IMG/VR virus record: IMGVR_UViG_3300029448_000128 | Location: 1 to 38,297 of that record | Length of the DNA stretch: 38,297 nucleotides | Source of the DNA: a virus | Strand: one strand, 5' to 3' | In this document: in pieces, positions 16,483-24,203 of the stretch | Layout of the letters: each line of letters starts with the position of its first letter | Numbering within the stretch: the stretch's first letter is position 1 | Notes under the pieces: generated by a model | Told to the model about the DNA's origin: nothing | The model's input: the letters and a program-made list of their open reading frames with translations, nothing else | Databases searched by the model: none | Program-made: the position numbers and the translations under genes

Positions 16483-18072
16483 CTATTGGTTTTGGTTTAA
16501 AGCTTGGCCGATTGCTTCAGGTGGAATATTTCCAGCTATTTGTGAACCAGCGTTTAATACTGCTTGGTTCTGTTGGTCGGCTTGTGCAGCTTCTTGTTGT
16601 GCTTGCGCCTCTGCTTGAATTTCTTCTGGTGTTCTAATTAATCCATCTGTTTCAATACCGTCTGCTGTAGCAAGTCTTGATATTGCTTCAGTTACATTAA
16701 CGTATTGTTGAATTGCTTCCGCACCTAATACACCATTTAAAGTTTGTAAAAATTGAATTAATTTATTTCTATCATTACTTCTTCCTAATGCTTCAATACC
16801 TGTAATTACTTTTGGAAACACAACCCCTTTAGGTAATGGAGGTAATTTTTTACTTTTTTGTAAAATATTAATTTTTCTTTTAACAAATGGTAATTGAAAT
16901 TCTTGAGATAAAATTCCATAGATACCACCAAGACTATCTTGTAATTCTTGTGCTACCATTCTTACTTCTTCTGCTGTAGTTCTTTCACTATCTCTTACAA
17001 CTGAAGCATTTAATAAAAATGAATATGATAATCTTTGTTCTATTTTTGCTATTGTTTCTTGAGCAACTCTAAAATCTGGAAACTTACCAACTTGTAATAC
17101 TGATACATCTGCTGCTGAACCTTCAATGATTGCACCATTTTCACTTTCAGCTAAAGCTTTAGCTCTAGTGGTTCCATTAGGTGAAACCATAAACAATGTT
17201 TTTGCTGATGCACTAGCACCTTCTACAATTGCTTTAGTTAATCCTTCTAGGCTAATTAAGTCACCGAGCATTTCTTCTACGAAACTTCTTCCATAGCTTT
17301 CGCCATCAACTCTAATCATTCTTAGCGGAATGTATGGTGTTTTATCTAGGTCATAACTTCCAACACTATCTGGAATAATGACACCTTTTACTTCCTGGTG
17401 TACTTCAAATTTCTTATTAACTCTTTTTATACATGTGTATAAATCACATGTTTTATTGTCGTTTTCTTCAGGGTTTATTTGTGAATAAATTTCTTTTTGA
17501 ATTTCTTCTGGTAACACTTTGTATGCTACAGTTTCTTTAGTTACTATTTCTAATACATGACCCATAGGGTCTCTTTCAATTACATATTGAGATAATGGAA
17601 ATACTCTTATTCCTTCTTTATCTAAAAATAATAAAACATTACCACCAATAATTAAATGCTTTAAAGCTTGGAATATAGAAACTCTATCATTAGAGATTTC
17701 AATATTATTCATTACAGCTTTTTCTACTTCAGCTAATCCTTTTTCAATTTGGCTTTTTAAATTTTCATCTTGTTCAATTTCTTTAAGTGCAAAATTGTCT
17801 ATGCTTAATCTAAAAAATGGTGCGTTAGGTGGTAATAAAGTTAATAATAATTTTGATGCTAAATTGTTTACACCTCTAGCACCTACACCTTGATATGGTG
17901 TATCAAATAATTCTGATGTAGTTTCGCTATCTTCAGTAATTAAAGTTGGGATTGTAACTTCACTACACTGTCGTGCCCTATCTAAATATAATTCTCTTTC
18001 AGTAACTTTTTTTCTATACTTTTCAGCTAAAGTCCCAGTATTAGTTACGCTACTAAAATATTCTGAACTCAT
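16483..18072 (-). CDS. Portal (head-tail connector) protein (T7 gp8-like)
   Basis: This is a 529-residue protein close to T7 gp8 (536). Recognised blocks are YLDRARQCSEVTIPTLIT near residue 28, GARGVNNLASKLLLTLLPPNAPFFR at about 63-87, and RTTAEEVRMVAQELQDSLGG at about 366-385. It has a Gln/Ala-rich C-terminus. It forms the dodecameric vertex through which terminase pumps DNA. It is the first large gene of the virion operon driven by the promoter at 18473-18491 and lies 3 bases after the Pro-rich 65-residue gene. Confidence 0.96.
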   Translation of the reverse strand: MSSEYFSSVTNTGTLAEKYRKKVTERELYLDRARQCSEVTIPTLITEDSETTSELFDTPYQGVGARGVNNLASKLLLTLLPPNAPFFRLSIDNFALKEIEQDENLKSQIEKGLAEVEKAVMNNIEISNDRVSIFQALKHLIIGGNVLLFLDKEGIRVFPLSQYVIERDPMGHVLEIVTKETVAYKVLPEEIQKEIYSQINPEENDNKTCDLYTCIKRVNKKFEVHQEVKGVIIPDSVGSYDLDKTPYIPLRMIRVDGESYGRSFVEEMLGDLISLEGLTKAIVEGASASAKTLFMVSPNGTTRAKALAESENGAIIEGSAADVSVLQVGKFPDFRVAQETIAKIEQRLSYSFLLNASVVRDSERTTAEEVRMVAQELQDSLGGIYGILSQEFQLPFVKRKINILQKSKKLPPLPKGVVFPKVITGIEALGRSNDRNKLIQFLQTLNGVLGAEAIQQYVNVTEAISRLATADGIETDGLIRTPEEIQAEAQAQQEAAQADQQNQAVLNAGSQIAGNIPPEAIGQALNQNQ

Positions 18073-18075
18073 CTA

Positions 18076-18273
18076 TTAAACCCCTCCAATCGTGGGTATT
18101 CTTAAAACAGACGAACCAGCTCTACGTCTTTTTGACATAGTGTTATCTCCATCACCTTGCGCTTCTGAATATCCAGCTTCCATTGGTGCACCTTGAATAA
18201 TTTTAGTTATTGGTGGTGGAGCAATTGGGTCTGGTTTCGGAGCTGGTGGTGGACTAGGTCTACTATTACACAT
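18076..18273 (-). CDS. Pro-rich small protein beside the portal gene (65 aa)
   Basis: This 65-residue protein begins MCNSRPSPPPAPKPDP and has a basic C-terminal half with MSKRRRAGSSVLRIPTIGG. The RRAGxSxLRIP ending with an N-terminal Pro-rich tract is a familiar small protein next to the portal gene in marine podoviruses. Its start overlaps the stop of the preceding gene (18273). It is probably a minor virion or assembly factor; no biochemical role is known to me. Confidence 0.75.
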   Translation of the reverse strand: MCNSRPSPPPAPKPDPIAPPPITKIIQGAPMEAGYSEAQGDGDNTMSKRRRAGSSVLRIPTIGGV

Positions 18274-18470
18274 TAAGTATTCTCCAAGATATTTTCTGAT
18301 TGCTTGTTGGCTTCAGCATGTAAATATCTAACCACGCTTCTTTGGCCAATTCTGAAATATATTTCCTTCATATCCATATTTATTTCTGGAGTTTTTTCAG
18401 GAAATAAAACATCTAATGCCTCCAACATTTCTTTTGAAATGTGAGGTAATTTATTATTTTTTGGTATCAT
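18273..18470 (-). CDS. Small hypothetical protein, first gene of the virion operon (65 aa)
   Basis: This 65-residue protein (MIPKNNKLPHISKEMLEAL) is helical, with a basic stretch MDMKEIYFRIGQRSVVRYLH. The stretch resembles phrases in small proteins near podovirus portal genes, but I do not recognise the family. The ATG at 18470 lies only about 5 bases after the predicted start of transcription at 18475. The message from that promoter would therefore be nearly leaderless, while read-through transcripts would have an AGGA 12 bases upstream. Its stop overlaps the next start. Confidence 0.65.
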   Translation of the reverse strand: MIPKNNKLPHISKEMLEALDVLFPEKTPEINMDMKEIYFRIGQRSVVRYLHAEANKQSENILENT

Positions 18471-18472
18471 AT

Positions 18473-18491
18473 ATCTAAACTGTCCTGTTTT
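18473..18491 (-). promoter_or_regulatory. Phage RNA polymerase promoter of the virion operon
   Basis: The minus-strand sequence AAAACAGGACAGTTTAGAT is identical to the fibre promoter and differs at two positions from the copy before the ssDNA-binding protein. Predicted start of transcription is the G at 18475. It separates the replication genes from portal, scaffold, capsid and tail genes, the place of T7 class III promoters. Confidence 0.87.
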
Positions 18492-18494
18492 AGA

Positions 18495-18719
18495 TTAGCT
18501 ATAGTCTCTATCTAAAATCATTTTTAAGTAATGAATGGCTTTTTTAATATCTTCTTCTTTGCCTTTGTATGGGTGTCTACAAATATATTTAATTGCATTA
18601 CCTTCAGCAAAAGGAAGTTTATTTTCATTAATAAAATACGCTGGTTGCACCTTCATTTTTTTATAATGAGTACCGCCTTCTTGGTATTTAAGACTTTCAA
18701 ATATATCTTTAGCTGTCAT
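18495..18719 (-). CDS. DUF3310 family protein (74 aa)
   Basis: This 74-residue protein contains YQEGGTHYKKMKVQPAYF at about residues 12-29, then EGNAIKYICRHPYKGKEEDIKKAIHYLKMIL, cut here to its key parts GGTHY, GNAIKYICR and DIKKAIHYL. These are the hallmark of the DUF3310 family. That family is related to part of T7 gp1.7, described as a nucleotide kinase, and is common in phages. The single-domain form here may act in nucleotide metabolism during replication. It overlaps the start of the upstream coiled-coil gene by 11 bases and is the last gene before the virion promoter. Confidence 0.85.
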   Translation of the reverse strand: MTAKDIFESLKYQEGGTHYKKMKVQPAYFINENKLPFAEGNAIKYICRHPYKGKEEDIKKAIHYLKMILDRDYS

Positions 18720-18906
18720 TTTTTTGTTTCTTACGTAGTTGTGATTGAAGATATGATTTTTGTTTCTCTAGCATATCTACTGTTTCTTTAAATTTGATTA
18801 CTTCTTTCCTATGTAATTCATCCTTTTCTAATTGAACTTTTTTTTCGTATGCTTTTGCTTTATTAGCGGACACTACTTCTAAATGTTCTTCTCTCATTTC
18901 AGCCAT
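18709..18906 (-). CDS. Small coiled-coil protein (65 aa)
   Basis: This 65-residue protein is almost entirely charged helix (Lys/Glu heptads from about residue 3 to 62, with LEKQKSYLQSQLRKKQ at the end), so a coiled coil is likely. It has no Cys or membrane segment. It lies between exonuclease (2-base gap) and the DUF3310 gene (11-base overlap). I do not recognise a family. A role as a partner of a replication protein is possible from its neighbours. Confidence 0.65.
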   Translation of the reverse strand: MAEMREEHLEVVSANKAKAYEKKVQLEKDELHRKEVIKFKETVDMLEKQKSYLQSQLRKKQKNDS

Positions 18907-18908
18907 TG

Positions 18909-19667
18909 TTAATTACCTAACTGCCATAAAATGGGTTTCTTATTTTTAATATCCCAATCACTAGCTCTTAAAATTCTTGCTAATCTTGCTTGAGTTAATG
19001 CTTCTTCTTCATCTAATTTTGCTCTTTTATATTCAGCAACAACAGCAGGCCACATTTCGGATAAACCATTTTTATTAGCTAAAACTCTTTGAGCTTTAAC
19101 ACCACCAACACCAGGCACACCAGGAAAATTATCTGTCCTATCACCTATTAATGTTTGATACATAAAATTATAATTCGCAGTAGCTTCATCTACTAATTCA
19201 GTAGACCCATCATGTATAAAATGATGCATACCTGGAACAGTTCGCATATCTTTATCAGAAGATAATACTATACAATTATCTTTATATTCTTCTGATGTTG
19301 CTAATATACCAAGAACGTCATCACCTTCTAAACCAGGATATGAAACACATTCATATTCTTTTTTAAGATAATTTTTAAGTGGTTGTACTGTAATAGGTTT
19401 TCTAATTTTTTTTCTATTAGATTTATATTCAGGATATAATTTTTTTCTAAAATTATTTTTATCATCTAATGCGATGACTATACGACTACAATTTAATTTT
19501 ATAAAGAAATGCTTAATAGTATTTTCTAAAGTTTGTTTTGCTAAATTAAAATCAGTATGTAATGTCCATACATCATGTTCCCATTCTGTAGCTTCTTCTA
19601 AGGCTGCTGAAACTCTATACACAATTAATGAGCCATCAATTAATAGTGTCTTTTTTCTTGTTAGCAT
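18909..19667 (-). CDS. 5'-3' exonuclease (T7 gp6-like, FEN family)
   Basis: This is a 252-residue protein. LLIDGSLIVYR at about residues 8-18 carries the first metal-binding Asp. GLEGDDVLGILA (about 111-122) and LSSDKDM (about 133-139) supply the acidic cluster. GDRTDNFPGVPGVGGVKA at about 175-192 is the helix-three-turn-helix DNA-binding block of flap nucleases. In T7 this enzyme removes RNA primers and degrades host DNA. It overlaps the upstream 97-residue gene by 7 bases. Confidence 0.95.
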   Translation of the reverse strand: MLTRKKTLLIDGSLIVYRVSAALEEATEWEHDVWTLHTDFNLAKQTLENTIKHFFIKLNCSRIVIALDDKNNFRKKLYPEYKSNRKKIRKPITVQPLKNYLKKEYECVSYPGLEGDDVLGILATSEEYKDNCIVLSSDKDMRTVPGMHHFIHDGSTELVDEATANYNFMYQTLIGDRTDNFPGVPGVGGVKAQRVLANKNGLSEMWPAVVAEYKRAKLDEEEALTQARLARILRASDWDIKNKKPILWQLGN

Positions 19668-19954
19668 ATTGTTACTTTCTTCATTTTGATTATGTTTTGA
19701 TTTGGAATTGTTGTGGTGTTACCTACTTCAAGAATAGTTCCATTGTCTTCAAAGGACACATCACTTACAAACTTATGACAATTATTAGATGTTGAAACTA
19801 ACCAACCTGTAGAAATACAAATAGTCGGTAAATAGTTTTCAATTGTTTTTAAATTCTCCCAGGAACATGTGGAATTTATATCAATCCAATATACTAAATA
19901 AAATTTATAATTAAAATTTTTCTTATTTAGTTTTGGTAATTTCTTTAACTTCAA
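19661..19954 (-). CDS. Hypothetical protein (97 aa, TTG start)
   Basis: This 97-residue protein begins at a TTG codon (19954) with an excellent ribosome binding site, GGAGGAAAG, five bases upstream. It contains FYLVYWIDINSTCSWENL and then PTICISTGWLVSTS and the C-terminal IPNQNIIKMKKVTI. The last block, with a beta-strand pattern, is familiar from small phage proteins beside exonucleases, but I cannot name the family. It overlaps the upstream 145-residue gene by 32 bases and the exonuclease by 7, so it is embedded in the replication operon. Confidence 0.75.
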   Translation of the reverse strand: MKLKKLPKLNKKNFNYKFYLVYWIDINSTCSWENLKTIENYLPTICISTGWLVSTSNNCHKFVSDVSFEDNGTILEVGNTTTIPNQNIIKMKKVTIC

Positions 19955-20360
19955 CTTTCCTCCATAGGTTAATAAAATCTGACATTGGAATTAAGACACA
20001 CCTTGACTGATAGTTGTCTCCAAGCATTCTTATGATTTGTGATTTTCTTTTTTTATTATCTTTAATAAAAAGTTTGACTATCTGTTTTAAATTTTTGACT
20101 GGTATTATCCATTGACCTACACAAACATCTTTATTGAGCATAAATCTATGAGCCCAGTATTTTGCTTTTGTGCTACGCAATCCACTAGGTTTCCCTTTGA
20201 ATGCTAGTTCAATACAAATGTTTCCTGATTTTTGCCAGAAACCAAACTCTGATTTAACTTCGATTTTATCCTTACTTAAACCTAGTATATTAGCTAATGA
20301 ATGTTCAGATTGAACACCCCTTGCTAAATCAAAATCGAAATCTTTGTTGTTGTTAAACAT
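19923..20360 (-). CDS. Possible PD-(D/E)XK-type nuclease (145 aa)
   Basis: This is a 145-residue protein. After LARGVQSEHSLANILGLSKD, the segment KIEVKSEFGFWQKSGNICIEL at about residues 31-51 has an E-x-K strand pattern. It is followed by a conserved-looking KPSGLRSTKAKYWAH. This spacing is compatible with the PD-(D/E)XK nuclease fold, and similar small proteins sit near replication genes in other marine phages. All catalytic residues cannot be confirmed by eye. It is the first gene after the tRNA, reading leftward, and overlaps the next gene. Alternative: a structural DNA-binding protein. Confidence 0.7.
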   Translation of the reverse strand: MFNNNKDFDFDLARGVQSEHSLANILGLSKDKIEVKSEFGFWQKSGNICIELAFKGKPSGLRSTKAKYWAHRFMLNKDVCVGQWIIPVKNLKQIVKLFIKDNKKRKSQIIRMLGDNYQSRCVLIPMSDFINLWRKVEVKEITKTK

Positions 20361-20376
20361 GAATATTTTTTATAAA
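20347..20376 (+). promoter_or_regulatory. Possible host-type promoter for the tRNA
   Basis: On the plus strand TTGTTG (20347-20352) and TATAAA (20371-20376) are separated by 18 bases and lie 17 bases before the tRNA. The same TTGTTG-18-TATA spacing is seen before the plus-strand repressor gene. In such A+T-rich DNA a chance match is easy. Confidence 0.4.
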
Positions 20377-20393
20377 AAGCTTTTGTTACTGAA

Positions 20394-20479
20394 GCCCTCG
20401 TGGTGAAATTGGTAGACACAATGGACTTAAAATCCATGCCATTTATGGAGTGCCAGTTCGAGTCTGGCCGAGGGCACCA
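20394..20479 (+). tRNA. trnL-UAA: tRNA-Leu (anticodon UAA), candidate attachment site
   Basis: A complete class II cloverleaf is present. Acceptor arms are GCCCTCG (20394-20400) and CGAGGGC (20469-20475). A D arm is present. The anticodon stem ATGGA/TCCAT has loop CTTAAAA (20426-20432, anticodon TAA at 20428-20430). A 14-base variable arm follows, then T arm GCCAG-TTCGAGT-CTGGC (20452-20468), discriminator A and encoded CCA. It is on the opposite strand to all neighbouring genes and overlaps the 3' end of a small Cys-rich gene. It may supply UUA-decoding tRNA, or be the integration core identical to a host tRNA-Leu gene, or both. Confidence 0.95.
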
Positions 20480-20598
20480 GTATCGTGTTGTATATTTAAT
20501 TGAATATTGTATCTACAAGAAGCACAGTAATATCTTTTTTCATAAATAACATGAGCTGTCTTTTTACAACAACAGCATTTTAATGTGTCTCTGCCCAT
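20443..20598 (-). CDS. Small Cys4 zinc-ribbon-like protein (51 aa)
   Basis: A start at ATG 20598 has AGGA seven bases upstream and gives 51 residues, MGRDTLKCCCCKKTAHV and on. An earlier in-frame ATG at 20634 would give 63. Two Cys pairs (KCCCC near residues 7-11 and YCASC near 24-28) form a likely zinc ribbon. The gene overlaps the end of the DNA polymerase gene by 19 bases. Its last ~12 codons are antisense to the tRNA, which explains the odd ending GQTRTGTP. The Cys pattern supports a real protein, but the C-terminus is dictated by the tRNA on the other strand. Confidence 0.6.
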   Translation of the reverse strand: MGRDTLKCCCCKKTAHVIYEKRYYCASCRYNIQLNIQHDTGALGQTRTGTP

Positions 20599-22340
20599 GT
20601 AGTTCCTATCTTGTATGCAGCATCCAAAGGACACCTAAGATTAAAATAAACTCCAGCATCTATTATTGATTGTCTTGCAATTTTTCCTACTGCATCTGCA
20701 ATAGAAGATTTACACTGCAACTGTAGCTCATCGTGAATATGAGCAACCATTTGTACGTCATCATTATAATTTTTTTCTTTTAGTTTGTTGTGAAGTATGA
20801 CGGTAGCTTGTTTTAAAATTAAAGCTCCGCAACTTTGTATTAATAAATTTAAACTTGAATGTTCAGACCTTGGAATTAATTTTCTTTTATCTAAACCTAA
20901 TAAATATTTTTTATTTCTAACTGAAATAATAACATTATCTCTTAATTGTTTTAATGCAGGTAATGCTTCAAACAATTTTTGTTTTATTCGTTTTCCTTCT
21001 TGACTGCTTTTACCAACAACTGCACCAAGCCTTGTATCTCCGATACCATAGATGCAACCATATATGACCCTCTTCGCCAAATCTCTCGTTGGTAAGCCAA
21101 TTTGTTTTTGATTGTAGGAATGAATATCCCCATCGAGTAATTGCTTCGTAAAATGTCCTTTATCGTATGCACCGAGATAATGGCCAAGACACCTAAGTTC
21201 AATAGAGCTAGCGTCACAGCCAACAAGACTAAAGCCATCAGGAATAGTAAATAGAGACCTACATTCTTTACCATAAGGTACACCACTTGAAGGCGTTTGA
21301 GCAACATTAGGTTTTTGATGTGTACATCTACCAGTGTTCGCACCGTTAGTAATAACTTGTCCATGTATTTTTCCATCTTGTTCTAATTTCAGCCAGGCGT
21401 TTGCACCTTCTGCTAATTGTCCTATTCGTTTTTGTATTAAAAAATGTTCTGCTAATATTTTTGCTTCTGGATATGGTAAGGTTGACAAAACACTTTCATC
21501 AACTTTAGGTTTTCCATCAGGTGTATATTGTTCTGGTTTCCATCCTTTGTTAATTAACCTGTCTGAAATATGGTCTCTTGAATTTGGATTAAATGTAATT
21601 TCTTTGTATCTTTTTATTGGTACGCCCTTTGTATAACCTAGACTTTTATTGTCTCTTTTAGGTATAAAAGTACCAACGTATTTTTGCCAGTTTGGAAAGG
21701 TTGAAACTAAAGATTTCTCTAGCTCCAACCTTCTTTTTGCAAGCGAGGTATACAGCTTCTTTGCAGAAGCCACATTGAAATGAAATCCATGTGCTTCTTG
21801 TTGAATTATGCATCTAGCAAATTCATGCTCTAACTGTATTGCTTGTTTGGAATAGTTTTGCTTTTGTATTAGTTGATATAATTTTAAATTAACTTCTACA
21901 TCTAACTCACAGTAGTCTTGCATTTTTTGTGACCATTCTGAAAAGTCATTTTCTTTAGCAAACTCACCTTTTCTTAAACCTAATCTGTAACCCCAACTTT
22001 CTAACGAATGTCTACCTGCTAATTTTAAAGGTAAATCTTTCTTTTGAAAATCAAGCTCTTTTTGATTTGTCCATATAAGTCTACTGACTAATAAAGTATC
22101 GAATACATCACCATCAATTATATATTCAGGATGTAATTTTTTAATTACTTCTAGGTCAAACTTTAAAATATTATGGCCAACTAATAAGTTAGCACCACTT
22201 AATAAATAAAGACCTTTGCCAATTGTATCTCCATGATAAGAGAACATTTGACCTGTATCAATATCTTTAATTACTATTGAATGTATTTTTGTTGCTTCTT
22301 GTAAGAAGCCATTTGTTTCAATATCAAATATAATTTTCAT
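20580..22340 (-). CDS. DNA polymerase, family A with 3'-5' exonuclease (T7 gp5-like)
   Basis: This is a 586-residue protein. The exonuclease domain shows D6 and E8 (FDIETNG), GHNILKFD near 55-62 and DYCELDVEVN near 142-151. The polymerase domain has motif A CDASSIELR with D376, motif B RDLAKRVIYG with K423 and Y427, and motif C HIHDEL with H536, D537 and E538. Tyr at 427 matches T7 Tyr526. The protein is about 120 residues shorter than T7 gp5, and the thumb insertion that binds thioredoxin is reduced to about residues 218-248. Processivity must come from another factor. It is followed by the zinc-ribbon gene and the tRNA. Confidence 0.97.
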   Translation of the reverse strand: MKIIFDIETNGFLQEATKIHSIVIKDIDTGQMFSYHGDTIGKGLYLLSGANLLVGHNILKFDLEVIKKLHPEYIIDGDVFDTLLVSRLIWTNQKELDFQKKDLPLKLAGRHSLESWGYRLGLRKGEFAKENDFSEWSQKMQDYCELDVEVNLKLYQLIQKQNYSKQAIQLEHEFARCIIQQEAHGFHFNVASAKKLYTSLAKRRLELEKSLVSTFPNWQKYVGTFIPKRDNKSLGYTKGVPIKRYKEITFNPNSRDHISDRLINKGWKPEQYTPDGKPKVDESVLSTLPYPEAKILAEHFLIQKRIGQLAEGANAWLKLEQDGKIHGQVITNGANTGRCTHQKPNVAQTPSSGVPYGKECRSLFTIPDGFSLVGCDASSIELRCLGHYLGAYDKGHFTKQLLDGDIHSYNQKQIGLPTRDLAKRVIYGCIYGIGDTRLGAVVGKSSQEGKRIKQKLFEALPALKQLRDNVIISVRNKKYLLGLDKRKLIPRSEHSSLNLLIQSCGALILKQATVILHNKLKEKNYNDDVQMVAHIHDELQLQCKSSIADAVGKIARQSIIDAGVYFNLRCPLDAAYKIGTTWAETH

Positions 22341-22342
22341 AA

Positions 22343-22627
22343 TTATTGTATCACTACTACCGATATGTCATCTACAAATGGTAGCTTGTAAGAAATCCTT
22401 TCAAATATTTTTTCGATTATTTTTTTTGTTTCTGGATGATGAACAAACAGAATAGGTAAAATACCTGGATGTTTTAATTGTAAATAAATAATATGAAGTA
22501 GTCTGTTGTATAAAGAATAGATATACAATTTATCGTTGTCACTTAAATTTACAAAACTTTTATCTTTTATTAAATAAGCTTTTAAATAAATTCTAATTTG
22601 TTTAGCTAACTGTTCTTTCGATTTCAT
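22343..22627 (-). CDS. Hypothetical protein between primase-helicase and DNA polymerase (94 aa)
   Basis: This 94-residue helical protein (MKSKEQLAKQIRIYLKAYL) has an aromatic-rich centre (YIYSLYNRLLHIIYLQLK) and a C-terminal strand DDISVVVIQ. A strong ribosome binding site, AAGGAG, lies in the 3' end of the primase-helicase gene, which it overlaps by 26 bases. The stop is 2 bases before the polymerase start. The place corresponds to the small T7 4.x genes. No family is recognised. A replisome accessory role is possible. Confidence 0.7.
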   Translation of the reverse strand: MKSKEQLAKQIRIYLKAYLIKDKSFVNLSDNDKLYIYSLYNRLLHIIYLQLKHPGILPILFVHHPETKKIIEKIFERISYKLPFVDDISVVVIQ

Positions 22628-24203
22628 CTTGAAAATCTCCTTCAGACAGTCGACCTGTTTCTTGATTATAAATTAACGAAGTAGCAACACCAGTGTCACC
22701 GCAATATCTATTTTTTAAAACTCTTACAGTCATAAGATTATGATTTTCTTGAGACTGTTGGTTACGTTCAAAACCAATTACCATATCTGATAACTGGGCT
22801 AACGCGTGGGAACCTCTTAAATGACTTAATGAAGTTACTGCACCTTCTTCGTGTCCAGACTTACTGTCACTAATTCTTTTTAAATGACAAACAACTATTA
22901 AACCAAAGTTACATTCTTCAACTAATGTTCTTAGCTTTGTCATTGTAAAATCAATTAACTTTCTCTCATCACCTTCAAGACCTGAGACAACCATATTGAT
23001 ATGGTCTAAAAATATATAATCACATTCACATCCTTTAACTAAAAACCTAATCTTTGACATAAGGTTTTCGCTATCTGTTGAACCAAAATGTTTGTGAAAA
23101 AATGTGTGTGGTTGAATTTTATTCCAAGATGCTTTTAATGTTTCTTCATCAAGGTTTTTTCTAACCTCGTCTTCGTGTATTTTCTGGTTTAAATCAATAC
23201 TCATTAAACCTCTTACACTTCTAGCAACACTTTCTTCTAAAGCAATGTAGCCAATATTTTTTTTCTTTAAAACTAAATCAGCCGCTATCTCACGACAGAC
23301 TTGGCTTTTACCGACACCTGAACCTGCTGTTAATAATACTATCTCACCTTTACGAATGCCTTTACATTTATTGTTAAGTCCATTCCAAACATAAGGTGTA
23401 CTTTCTTTACTATCATCTTGAATAACTAAATCCCAAGTATCAACACCAGCAACAATACCTTCAGGTGTGTATGGTTTAGCATTCCATATATGATGTATAA
23501 TATCTTGACCCCTATCGGACACCAACATTTCGTTGGCATCCTTTAAAGGTAACATGGATATGCAAGCTTTTTTGGGAGTAAACAATTGAGCACATTCTAC
23601 CGCTGCTTTTTTTCCAGCAGCATCATTATCAAAAAGAAAATTAACTTTTTGAAAACTTTCTAGGTACTCTAAATTTTTCTTAATATATTTTTTTGCTGAT
23701 TGTGCACCACTAGGTACAGAAATTACTGGCCAACGATTTCCTTGAACCATGGATACACTCATACAATCAACTTCGCCTTCTGTAATTGTAATCATCTTAC
23801 CGCCAGGCTTCCATTTGTGTTGACCAAACAAATTAACTTTTTCAATATCACCTAACCAAATAAATTTTTTGTCAGGAAATCTAATGTGTTGTGCAACTAT
23901 CTGATACTTGTCATTGTAATATGGTGCTATGTGTACTGTCTGACCATTATATTGTCCAACTTGATAGTTAAAGAACTTGGTCGTATCTAAATTTATTTTT
24001 CTTTTATTTAATGCTTGATGTTCACCTTGAACCATATTGCTTACCTCTTTTGCTTGTGTATTATTTTCAATGCCATCTGGTGGTTCTCTATATTGACAAC
24101 CAAAACACCATGCATGTCCGTCAGAATACCTGGCAAGGTTATTTCTTGAATTGCATTGTGGGCATGGTTCGTGTTTTACAAATTCACTTTCACTATTATC
24201 CAT
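22602..24203 (-). CDS. Primase-helicase (T7 gp4-like)
   Basis: With a start at ATG 24203 (MDNSESEFVKHEPC) the protein has 533 residues and aligns with the T7 gp4 start. Zinc ligands are C14, C17, C33 and C36. The TOPRIM block TEGEVDCMSV lies near 141-150 and FLFDNDAAGKKAA near 190-202. Walker A GSGVGKS lies near 294-300. The helicase C-terminal blocks VVCHLKRISD and SHLRGSHALAQLSD are close to T7. An alternative start at 24221 has a GGAGAT 11 bases upstream. It makes RNA primers and unwinds DNA at the fork. It overlaps the amidase gene by 8 bases. Confidence 0.96.
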   Translation of the reverse strand: MDNSESEFVKHEPCPQCNSRNNLARYSDGHAWCFGCQYREPPDGIENNTQAKEVSNMVQGEHQALNKRKINLDTTKFFNYQVGQYNGQTVHIAPYYNDKYQIVAQHIRFPDKKFIWLGDIEKVNLFGQHKWKPGGKMITITEGEVDCMSVSMVQGNRWPVISVPSGAQSAKKYIKKNLEYLESFQKVNFLFDNDAAGKKAAVECAQLFTPKKACISMLPLKDANEMLVSDRGQDIIHHIWNAKPYTPEGIVAGVDTWDLVIQDDSKESTPYVWNGLNNKCKGIRKGEIVLLTAGSGVGKSQVCREIAADLVLKKKNIGYIALEESVARSVRGLMSIDLNQKIHEDEVRKNLDEETLKASWNKIQPHTFFHKHFGSTDSENLMSKIRFLVKGCECDYIFLDHINMVVSGLEGDERKLIDFTMTKLRTLVEECNFGLIVVCHLKRISDSKSGHEEGAVTSLSHLRGSHALAQLSDMVIGFERNQQSQENHNLMTVRVLKNRYCGDTGVATSLIYNQETGRLSEGDFQDEIERTVS

